The notes beneath the pieces are model-generated. The model did no database searches, had not been told where the DNA came from, and saw only the letters and a program-made list of their open reading frames with translations. From positions 1 to 25,386 of the forward strand of contig PYVG01000019.1 of assembly GCA_003030745.1 (NCBI GenBank): 25,386 nucleotides of DNA, in the 5' to 3' direction. Within the stretch, counting starts at the first letter, position 1, and each line of letters opens with the position of its first letter. The translations under genes and the position numbers were made by a program. This DNA comes from Pseudidiomarina aestuarii. GTDB lineage: Bacteria > Pseudomonadota > Gammaproteobacteria > Enterobacterales > Alteromonadaceae. Positions 18,612 to 25,386 of the stretch are shown one piece after another.

Positions 18612-19553
18612 CTAACGCAGCAACCACAACAAGGAGCCACCGGCAATAAAGAGCCACAGCAAAGTTGCCAACAACATAGGTTTGCCTGCAGCTTGCCGGA
18701 TTTTGGCGAGGGTTAAATGCGTGCCAACCAAAAACAAACAAAAGACGAGGACGAACTTGCCGCCACTGAACACAACGCTATAAATCGGCTCGCCCTGCGG
18801 TAAGTATGTGGCAATCAGCATGGAGATGACGTAGCCGACCAAGAACCATGGCACCGACGTTTTACTCACAGCGCGTTCGGCAACAGACTGCCGACGTTGA
18901 TACAGCCAAGCCGCACCGAATGCGAGCGGAATAATCCACAGTGCTCGCGCCAGCTTCAAGGTGGTTGCGGTAATGAGCGCATCATCGTGAAACGCTTCAG
19001 CGGCGCCAACTACTGAGGACGTATCATGGATAGCGACTGCAGCCCACACACCAAAGGTCTCAGGACTGAGTTCGAACAGCCGACCTAACACCGGGAACAC
19101 TAACAATGCAACGGCATTGAGCGTGAATACGCAGCCAATAGCGATAGCAATCTGGTCGTTGCGCGCACGAATTGCAGGCGCGATCGCAGCAATGGCACTA
19201 CCACCACAAATGGCTGTACCGGAGCCAATCAGCACACCGGTTTTAGCGTCTAAGCCAAGCCAGCGCCATAGCACCCATGCGGCCAATAAAGTCGCCACAA
19301 TCGACACCACAATCAGACCAAGATAGTCGCCGGTGACTTTCAGCGCGGTATTCACTTGCATGCCAAACCCCAACGCCACAATAGCAATACCGAGAAGGCG
19401 TTTAACCCAAGCGCTAGTATCAATACCCGCCGGAACGCCAGTGGTCGCTGCCACCACCATACCCAATAGCATGGCAACTGGAGCTGATAGCCAAGGCGTA
19501 AAGCAAAGCGCGCCGAACAGCCAAAACAGAAAATGAGCCAATGGCTTGTTCAT
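18612..19553 (-). CDS. YeiH-family (UPF0324) putative sulfate exporter
   Basis: A 313-residue integral membrane protein with about nine or ten hydrophobic helices and the family signatures GIAIVALGFGMQVN, IGSGTAICGGSAIAAIAP, WAAVAIHDTSSVVGAA and GTHLTLAKIR. The family is annotated as putative sulfate exporters, with little direct transport evidence. It starts 13 bases after the stop of the MBL hydrolase gene and has a good AAGGA ribosome binding site, so the two form an operon. That pairing suggests export of sulfite or sulfate made from persulfide oxidation. Its stop lies 90 bases from ppk1, in the same direction. Confidence 0.9.
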   Translation of the reverse strand: MNKPLAHFLFWLFGALCFTPWLSAPVAMLLGMVVAATTGVPAGIDTSAWVKRLLGIAIVALGFGMQVNTALKVTGDYLGLIVVSIVATLLAAWVLWRWLGLDAKTGVLIGSGTAICGGSAIAAIAPAIRARNDQIAIAIGCVFTLNAVALLVFPVLGRLFELSPETFGVWAAVAIHDTSSVVGAAEAFHDDALITATTLKLARALWIIPLAFGAAWLYQRRQSVAERAVSKTSVPWFLVGYVISMLIATYLPQGEPIYSVVFSGGKFVLVFCLFLVGTHLTLAKIRQAAGKPMLLATLLWLFIAGGSLLWLLR

Positions 19554-19566
19554 CGCGAATCCTTGC

Positions 19567-20439
19567 TTAAAGTTGGTTAATGGGGATCTTTAAGTAGACG
19601 GTACCATTCGCTTCGGGCGGCGGCATTTCACCGGCGCGAATATTCACTTGAATGGAGGGTAGAATCAGCCGCGGCATAGCTAATGTCGCATCGCGCTCTT
19701 CACGCATCGTCACGAACTCAGCTTCGGTGATGCCATTACGCACATGCTTACTATGAGCGCGCTGCGCCGCTACCGTGGTGCAACACTCATGTTTACGTCC
19801 AGCCGGTGGATAGTCATGGCAAATATAGATTTCTGTGGCCTCTGGCAACGCCAATAATTTCTGAATCGATTGATAAAGCGTCTTAGCGCTACCACCCGGA
19901 AAATCACAGCGTGCAGTGCCGACATCTGGCAAAAATAACGTATCGCCGACAAAAGCCTTCGACTCATTGACGATATACGCCAAATCCGCAGGGGTATGAC
20001 CTGGCGTGTGCATGACGCGAAATTCCATGCTGCCCACGGTAAAGGTGTCACCGTCTTGAAACAGACGGTCGAACTGATGACCGTTGGGAAGAAACTCTTT
20101 TTCCAGATTGAAGATGGTCTTAAAGATTTTCTGCACATCTTTAATGTGCTCACCAATCCCAATTTTGGCGCCTAACTGCTCACGTAGGTATGGCGCCGCA
20201 GATAAATGATCAGCATGCGCGTGCGTTTCTAGAATCCACTCCACTTGCAGCTGGCGCGAACGGGCAAACGCAATAATCTTATCAGCACCAGTAGTATCGG
20301 TACGTCCTGACTTGATATCAAAGTCGAGCACCGGGTCAATAATCACCGCATGTTTGGCCGACGGTTCATACACTACGTAGCTAAAGGTCTCACTATCGCT
20401 ATCGAGAAATGCTTCAACCTGTATGTCGTTTTGACTCAT
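19567..20439 (-). CDS. MBL-fold hydrolase, persulfide dioxygenase/Blh-like
   Basis: A 290-residue metallo-beta-lactamase-fold enzyme of the ETHE1/Blh-type group, which oxidises glutathione persulfide to sulfite with a single iron. The metal motif is THAHADH (H73, H75, D77, H78), with H148 in TPGHTPADLAY, D166 in FVGDTLFLPD and H208 in ICHDYPP. GTARCDFPGGSAKTLY is the signature distinguishing these from glyoxalase II. Two adjacent cysteines (HECC, 219-220) are notable but not catalytic in the family. AGGA precedes the ATG. The downstream YeiH exporter supports a sulfur-detoxification role. Activity could instead be a generic thioesterase. Confidence 0.88.
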   Translation of the reverse strand: MSQNDIQVEAFLDSDSETFSYVVYEPSAKHAVIIDPVLDFDIKSGRTDTTGADKIIAFARSRQLQVEWILETHAHADHLSAAPYLREQLGAKIGIGEHIKDVQKIFKTIFNLEKEFLPNGHQFDRLFQDGDTFTVGSMEFRVMHTPGHTPADLAYIVNESKAFVGDTLFLPDVGTARCDFPGGSAKTLYQSIQKLLALPEATEIYICHDYPPAGRKHECCTTVAAQRAHSKHVRNGITEAEFVTMREERDATLAMPRLILPSIQVNIRAGEMPPPEANGTVYLKIPINQL

Positions 20440-20507
20440 TTTTGGATCCTTGGTCGATCATTCAACACATATGCTGTACTTTAGCGGAAACTGAAATGCG
20501 AGAAAAG

Positions 20508-20535
20508 TTTACCTCAGTCATCGCTTGCGTATAAA
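20508..20535 (+). promoter_or_regulatory. Candidate sigma-70 promoter of the yebC-family gene
   Basis: TTTACC (20508-20513), a 16-base spacer and TATAAA (20530-20535) lie 37 bases before the start codon, in the 132-base divergent region shared with the MBL hydrolase gene. It is a match to consensus only. Confidence 0.45.
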
Positions 20536-20571
20536 ATTGCGCCTTTCTGAATCAGATATCGAGAGTAATGT

Positions 20572-21288
20572 ATGGGTCGTGCCTACCAAAACCGTAAAGA
20601 ATCTATGGCGAAAACAGCCGCCAGCAAAAGCAAAGTTTACAGTAAATATGGCCGCCAGCTGTATGTCATTGCCAAACAGGGTGGTATTGACCCATCGGGA
20701 AACCTGGCATTGCGCAGCATGATTGATGCCGCTAAGCGTGATCAAGTGCCTGCTCACGTTATTGAAAAGGCAATCGATAAAGCCAAAGGCGGTGCCGGTG
20801 AAGATTATTCACCAGCGGTCTACGAAGGCTACGGTCCAGGCAACTGCATGGTCATGATTGAAGCGTTGACCGATAACCCGAACCGTACCATCACCGAAGT
20901 TCGCAATTGCTTCACCAAAACCAAATGTAAAATTGGCGCTCCTGGAAGCGTTGCGCACATGTTCGATCACTGCGCCATTTTTGTCTTTGCCGGTGACGAT
21001 GAAGATGCGGTATTAGAAGCATTACTCATGGCTGACGTGGAAGTGACCGACATTGAAAGCGATGAAGGCAAAATCACGGTATTTGCCCCGCATACTGAGT
21101 CACATAAAGCTAAGTTAGCATTACTAGAAGCCTACCCAGACCTCGAGTTTGAAGTCGATGAAATTCAGTACCTTCCTCAAATGCATACCGACATTAGTGG
21201 CGACGATGTTGCCGTAATGGAGAAGTTCTTGGATATGCTAAATGACTGCGATGACGTGCAAAATATTTACCACAACGCACAGTGGTAA
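20572..21288 (+). CDS. YebC/PmpR family protein (YeeN type)
   Basis: A 238-residue cytosolic protein of the YebC family, of the YeeN subtype as judged by [20 protein letters not shown] and [14 protein letters not shown] at the N-terminus. Blocks [31 protein letters not shown] and [10 protein letters not shown] are typical. Long annotated as transcriptional regulators, members are now also linked to easing ribosome stalling at polyproline; which applies here is unknown. GAGAG lies seven bases before the ATG. It is a single-gene unit with its own promoter and terminator. Confidence 0.94.
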   Translation: MGRAYQNRKESMAKTAASKSKVYSKYGRQLYVIAKQGGIDPSGNLALRSMIDAAKRDQVPAHVIEKAIDKAKGGAGEDYSPAVYEGYGPGNCMVMIEALTDNPNRTITEVRNCFTKTKCKIGAPGSVAHMFDHCAIFVFAGDDEDAVLEALLMADVEVTDIESDEGKITVFAPHTESHKAKLALLEAYPDLEFEVDEIQYLPQMHTDISGDDVAVMEKFLDMLNDCDDVQNIYHNAQW

Positions 21289-21295
21289 TCTTAAC

Positions 21296-21324
21296 AAGGG
21301 AGCTAATTTGTAGCTCCCTTTTTT
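21296..21324 (+). terminator. Rho-independent terminator of the yebC-family gene
   Basis: Perfect ten-base arms AAGGGAGCTA and TAGCTCCCTT with an ATTTG loop, followed by a T tract, start eight bases after the stop codon. The T tract overlaps the stop codon of the convergent GGDEF gene. On the other strand the hairpin lacks a T run, so it is a weak terminator for that gene. Confidence 0.9.
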
Positions 21325-23188
21325 ATTGACCTTTGACCGTATTGCGCCCTGCCTTCTTCGCCTCATACAATGATTTATCAACGCGCCTAAGCACCGTCTC
21401 CGGCGTGTCATCAGTTTCAATCAAAGTAACGCCAATACTCACAGTAATCGTTTCATAACTACTGGTTGAGTGCGGAATTGTCAGATTCTGTACAGCGACT
21501 CTGAGTTTTTCCGCACGCTTCATTGCAGCATCGAAACTGGTTACCGTGGCAAGCGCGACAATCTCCTCACCGCCGTAGCGATAGACTCGCCCACCCACGA
21601 TTAAATTCATAAACACACCAGCAATACGTTGCAGCGCGATATCACCCGCTTCATGCCCATAGGTATCGTTATAGGGCTTAAAGAAGTCGACATCCGCCAT
21701 GATCACGGCAGTTTTCTGTTCGACACCTTTGCGGCAAATGGCCTGTAGATCCCTGTCCAATGCGCGGCGGTTCAAGAGCGCAGTGAGTCCATCGGCATGT
21801 GCCATCATGGCCAACTTTTGGTTCGCCTGTTCCAGTTCTGCAGTACGCTTTTTCACTTCGCGCTCAAGGAATTCTTGTTCCGCGCTAATGTGACTGGACA
21901 TGTCCACCACGATATTCGCTAGCAAGCCAATTTCATTGTCAGTTTGCAGCGGCAATTCAATCTCGCGATTGGCAATACTTTCGTACTTGCCTTGTTTGAT
22001 GTAATTGGCAGCTTGCTCAAGCTGTCGAATCGGTTTCGTAATTTGATTCCGTATAAAAATCCAAGCAATCAGGACAGTCGTCAGCAGTATAAACGCACCT
22101 AGTGCGGCTACCCACAATGACGCCACAAGAGCTTCGCCCTGCAGCGATTCTTTCGACGTTCGGGTCACATGCCACCATTGAGTACCGGGCACGTAAACAG
22201 CCACTAAAATATGGTCTGCTAATTCATCGAGGTAGATTTGGACTGGATTGGTCGCGGTTGGTGCTGCTTGTTCGACAACCTCATAGACGGCTAGTAGTTC
22301 ATGCAGCTCCGTTTCCTCGAGCTCGATGACTCCCACATACTCTTTATTTTTTGTAAGTTCTGGTGAACCAGCCACCAATTGCTTTTGCTGGTTAAACACA
22401 AAATGATCGGCTGTTGAATCCGCGATAAGGGTTTCAATAACGGCTGTCAAAAAGACATCATGAGAAGGCGTCAACAAATGTTGGCCACCTCGGTCTATCG
22501 GCCGCTGAAAGGTGATGACCCAATCTAGGGCGGTTTCATCAAAATACAAACCGGTCCAATTGGGCCGTCGCTCGGGATTATTTTGTTGTAACGTTGAGCC
22601 TACCACCGAGTAAGCGGTCATATCGAGGTCTGCTCGCGCGCTTTGTCCCCAGTTGCTTTGCGGCCAGTAATTCAACAACACGTTTTCGGGCATGCTGACA
22701 TGGGTGTTCGCAAAATTATGCTCCCACGCGGGCCCGAATTCTTGCAGAACCGACAAAGTGATCATAATTCGGCTTTTACGCTCAGCGTCTAGCGGCGCGT
22801 CCGAACGACCAACAAATCCCGATAAATATTGCCACCAGCGGTCGAACGCAAAAGTACCGTCAAAGTATGGCGTGCGTAAACGCCACACACCTGGTTCACG
22901 TTCTTCAAACCAAGTATCGAAGCGTTCAATCAAATGTGGCTGGGTTGCTTGCTGTTGAAAGCGCGTTAAGAATCGATCGGCAAATACTTGAGTGGTTTTC
23001 TCCGCCTCAATAAATACCGATGCGCCAGCGCTCACTCGCCGTTCTGCGGAGTCAACAAGCTCAGCTACCTGTTCTGCACTCTCGCGCTGATAAGTATTCC
23101 AAAACGCAAAACCCGTGGTCAGCGTAACAAGCAATGCCGACCACAGGGTAATACGTAATAGCAGCTGAGTGCTAAGTGTACGCGCCAT
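21323..23188 (-). CDS. Membrane GGDEF protein with periplasmic sensor and HAMP (GGEEI variant)
   Basis: A 621-residue protein: transmembrane helix 1 (about 9-26), a large periplasmic Cache-like sensor region (about 30-350), helix 2 (about 355-378), a HAMP segment (TKPIRQLEQAANYIKQGKYE), a coiled coil and a C-terminal GGDEF domain starting DGLTALLNRRALDRD. Metal-binding DVDFFKPYND is intact, but the signature is GGEEI near residue 540, not GG[D/E]EF, and no RxxD inhibitory site is present. The conservative F-to-I change may preserve cyclase activity; this is uncertain. The ATG at 23188 is favoured over GTG 23194. It lies eight bases after the S9 peptidase stop, so the two are very likely co-transcribed. 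Confidence 0.9.
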   Translation of the reverse strand: MARTLSTQLLLRITLWSALLVTLTTGFAFWNTYQRESAEQVAELVDSAERRVSAGASVFIEAEKTTQVFADRFLTRFQQQATQPHLIERFDTWFEEREPGVWRLRTPYFDGTFAFDRWWQYLSGFVGRSDAPLDAERKSRIMITLSVLQEFGPAWEHNFANTHVSMPENVLLNYWPQSNWGQSARADLDMTAYSVVGSTLQQNNPERRPNWTGLYFDETALDWVITFQRPIDRGGQHLLTPSHDVFLTAVIETLIADSTADHFVFNQQKQLVAGSPELTKNKEYVGVIELEETELHELLAVYEVVEQAAPTATNPVQIYLDELADHILVAVYVPGTQWWHVTRTSKESLQGEALVASLWVAALGAFILLTTVLIAWIFIRNQITKPIRQLEQAANYIKQGKYESIANREIELPLQTDNEIGLLANIVVDMSSHISAEQEFLEREVKKRTAELEQANQKLAMMAHADGLTALLNRRALDRDLQAICRKGVEQKTAVIMADVDFFKPYNDTYGHEAGDIALQRIAGVFMNLIVGGRVYRYGGEEIVALATVTSFDAAMKRAEKLRVAVQNLTIPHSTSSYETITVSIGVTLIETDDTPETVLRRVDKSLYEAKKAGRNTVKGQ

Positions 23189-23196
23189 ACTCACAA

Positions 23197-25374
23197 TTAT
23201 TCAGATTGCTCAGGCTCTTCGAGTAAGTCGAGAATGAACGCATACTCTTCGGCGACTTCCTTCAAGCGCGAGAAACGGCCTGAACTACCACCGTGACCAG
23301 CGCTCATATTGGTCTTGAACATCAACGGATTTGCATCGGTTTTGTTCGCACGCAACCGCGCTACCCACTTGGCAGGCTCAAAATACTGCACTTGTGAGTC
23401 ATGCAAACCAGTTGTGACCAGTAAAGCTGGATAGTCTTGCTCTGCTACTTGGTCATAAGGAGAGTACGACAGCATGTATTCATAAGACTCTTTGGTGGTG
23501 ATTGGGTTACCCCATTCGTCCCACTCATTGGTCGTCAATGGAATACTTGGGTCTAACATGGTCGTGACCACGTCCACAAAAGGAACATGGGCTACCAAAC
23601 CACGGTATTTCTCAGGAGCCATATTGGCCACAGCACCCATCAATAGACCGCCGGCACTGCCGCCCATGCCAAATACTTTATCTGGATGCGCGTATTTCTC
23701 ATTGACCAAGTGCTCGGTCACATCAATGTAGTCGGTAAAAGTATTCTTCTTATTCATCATTTTACCGTCTTCATACCAAGCGCGGCCCATCTCTTGTCCA
23801 CCGCGAATATGCGCAATTGCATATACAAAGCCGCGATCGACCAGAGAGAATACAGTAGAGCGGAAGTATGGGTCAGATGACGAACCATATGAGCCATATG
23901 CATATTGATATAACGGTGCTGTGCCATCTTGCTGGAAGCCTTTCTTATACAGCAGGGTGACAGGCACTTTGACACCATCGCGAGCCGTAGCCCACGTGCG
24001 TGCAGTTTCGTACTGCGATGCATCGTAGTTCGGTACTTCTGATGCTTTCAGCGTTTCCCGTTCTTGCGTCGCCATATTGTAGGCATAAACCGTGTTTGGC
24101 GTGGTTAGGCTAGTATAGGCATATCGCAAGACATCGGTATCTTGCTCGACGTTGCGCTCGAAACGAGTGACATACGCCGCTTCATCCGATGCAATCACGG
24201 TTGAATTATCGAGGTCATTCCAAGGCACAATGCGAATATGACGCAGACCGTTGCTGCGCTCATTCAATGCCAAATAATTTTGGAATACCGTGAAGTCGTT
24301 AATGAAAACATCTGGATTATGCGGAATCAGTGGTTGCCAGTTGTTCTTATCACCAATCTGGTCAGCAGCGACTTGCATGATTTGATAGTTTGGAGCATTC
24401 CAATCAGTCGAGATGATCCAACGACCGTCAATATGATCGGCATAGTATTGGAAATCGCGCTCGCGTGGCGCCATCACCACGAAATCACCGTCCGGCTCAT
24501 TGGCGTCTAGCACGCGCATTTCAGTTGAGACGGTTTGGTTCAAGTTAATGACAACGTACTCATCATCGGTGGTGTTATAGACTGACATGTAAAACGTTCT
24601 ATCTTGCTCTTCATACACGAGCTCAGCGTTTTCTGCTGGCTCACCGAGCTTGTGCTTGAGAACGCGAGTAGACAGCAACGTTTGCGGGTCATTTTCAATA
24701 ACGAACAGCGTCTTGTTGTCTTGAGCCCAGGCAATTGAGGCTGACAAGCCAGTTAATCGGTCCGGTAAGTCTTCACCAGTGGTCAGATCACGAATGCGTA
24801 GTTCGTATTGGCGCCGACCATTGTTATCCACAACATAGGCGAGCAAATTCTGATTCGGGCTCACCTGCATATTCGACACTGACATATACGGCTGGCCTTC
24901 GGCGAGCACATTCACATCCAGTAAAATTTGCTCTTCACCAGTTTCTATATGCGTTCGCGTATGAATTGGATATTCTTTTCCTTCTTCATAGCGGGTGGAG
25001 TAGCGATAGTCGCCTTTGGTATAAGGCACTGACGCATCGTCTTGCTTAATGCGACCGATAATTTCCTGTTCGAGTTCACCAGTTAACGCGCTGTAATCTT
25101 CACGATAAGCATCGTAATACGCATTTTCTTCCTCCAGATAAGCCAGCACTTCGGGTGCTTTACGCTCATCGTCACGCAACCAATAATATTCATCTTGGCG
25201 GCTACCAAATTCGGCCTCAACAACGTATGGGATCTGTTTCGCAACGGGAGCTTTTGATTCGACCGATTCTGTTGTTTTCTGCTCGGGCTGCGGCGAACAA
25301 GCGCTGACGGTGAGCAATAAGCCACCCAGTAGCGCATGTAAATAGAGTTTCCGGGATACCATGGGTTTCATCAT
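23197..25374 (-). CDS. S9 prolyl oligopeptidase family lipoprotein (oligopeptidase B-like)
   Basis: A 725-residue serine peptidase. A lipoprotein signal ends at LTVSAC (C26), followed by a seven-bladed propeller (about 90-450) that gates the active site and an alpha/beta-hydrolase domain (about 460-720). The catalytic triad is S573 (GMGGSAGGLLMG), D659 (TGLHDSQV) and H694 (SAGHGG). NEWDEWGNP and YMLSYSPYDQV are oligopeptidase B signatures, a group preferring Arg/Lys at P1, but the lipid anchor is unlike the cytosolic E. coli PtrB. It should cut short peptides at the cell envelope. It starts at the first of two ATGs, with AAGAGA six bases before. The GGDEF gene follows by eight bases. The upstream region is beyond the window. 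Confidence 0.93.
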   Translation of the reverse strand: MMKPMVSRKLYLHALLGGLLLTVSACSPQPEQKTTESVESKAPVAKQIPYVVEAEFGSRQDEYYWLRDDERKAPEVLAYLEEENAYYDAYREDYSALTGELEQEIIGRIKQDDASVPYTKGDYRYSTRYEEGKEYPIHTRTHIETGEEQILLDVNVLAEGQPYMSVSNMQVSPNQNLLAYVVDNNGRRQYELRIRDLTTGEDLPDRLTGLSASIAWAQDNKTLFVIENDPQTLLSTRVLKHKLGEPAENAELVYEEQDRTFYMSVYNTTDDEYVVINLNQTVSTEMRVLDANEPDGDFVVMAPRERDFQYYADHIDGRWIISTDWNAPNYQIMQVAADQIGDKNNWQPLIPHNPDVFINDFTVFQNYLALNERSNGLRHIRIVPWNDLDNSTVIASDEAAYVTRFERNVEQDTDVLRYAYTSLTTPNTVYAYNMATQERETLKASEVPNYDASQYETARTWATARDGVKVPVTLLYKKGFQQDGTAPLYQYAYGSYGSSSDPYFRSTVFSLVDRGFVYAIAHIRGGQEMGRAWYEDGKMMNKKNTFTDYIDVTEHLVNEKYAHPDKVFGMGGSAGGLLMGAVANMAPEKYRGLVAHVPFVDVVTTMLDPSIPLTTNEWDEWGNPITTKESYEYMLSYSPYDQVAEQDYPALLVTTGLHDSQVQYFEPAKWVARLRANKTDANPLMFKTNMSAGHGGSSGRFSRLKEVAEEYAFILDLLEEPEQSE

Positions 25375-25386
25375 TATTATTCTCTT

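Overview
The window reads as chromosomal DNA of a free-living, aerobic Gram-negative gammaproteobacterium, most likely a marine Alteromonadales member such as Idiomarina or a relative. This is inferred from lipoprotein signals, a MepM-like M23 peptidase, a ppk-ppx operon, a YeeN-type YebC protein, a CPXCG-type small protein, a lipoprotein oligopeptidase B-like S9 peptidase and several c-di-GMP enzymes. No rRNA, tRNA, CRISPR array, prophage or insertion sequence was seen. Genes are dense; the longest gene-free stretch is the 283-base dUTPase/katG region (7066-7348), so no gene-free stretch exceeds 300 bases.

Layout. 1-3.1 kb: an amidohydrolase cut by the window edge and lacking its N-terminal strand, abutting a small CPXCG cysteine-rich protein; a 2OG-Fe(II)/isopenicillin N synthase-like oxygenase; and a VapBC toxin-antitoxin pair with a perfect palindromic operator. 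3.1-7.1 kb: a double-cupin protein, an Asp-box (BNR) lipoprotein, a membrane-anchored M23 murein endopeptidase and an all-alpha dimeric dUTPase. 7.1-11.1 kb: katG with an OxyR-like upstream site and a strong terminator, a CLCA_X-type putative zinc metallopeptidase, and a glutathione S-transferase transcribed divergently from it.

11.1-18.6 kb, all on the minus strand: a PDE (EAL) gene followed by a large periplasmic beta-propeller/Y_Y_Y diguanylate cyclase, preceded by a ppk-ppx polyphosphate operon with a good Pho box. 18.6-21.3 kb: a persulfide-dioxygenase-like MBL hydrolase plus a YeiH-family exporter (a probable sulfur-detoxification operon), and a divergent YebC/YeeN gene. 21.3-25.4 kb: a lipoprotein S9 prolyl oligopeptidase/oligopeptidase B-like enzyme, tightly coupled to a second membrane GGDEF protein whose signature is GGEEI.

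The themes are oxidative and nutrient stress (KatG, GST, sulfide handling, polyphosphate) and c-di-GMP signalling (three turnover or sensor genes in 14 kb). No wholly unknown multi-gene system was recognised. The most unusual points are the truncated amidohydrolase junction, the peptidase-GGDEF coupling, the PDE-DGC pair beside ppk-ppx, and a His-to-Tyr change at a key PPK1 position.
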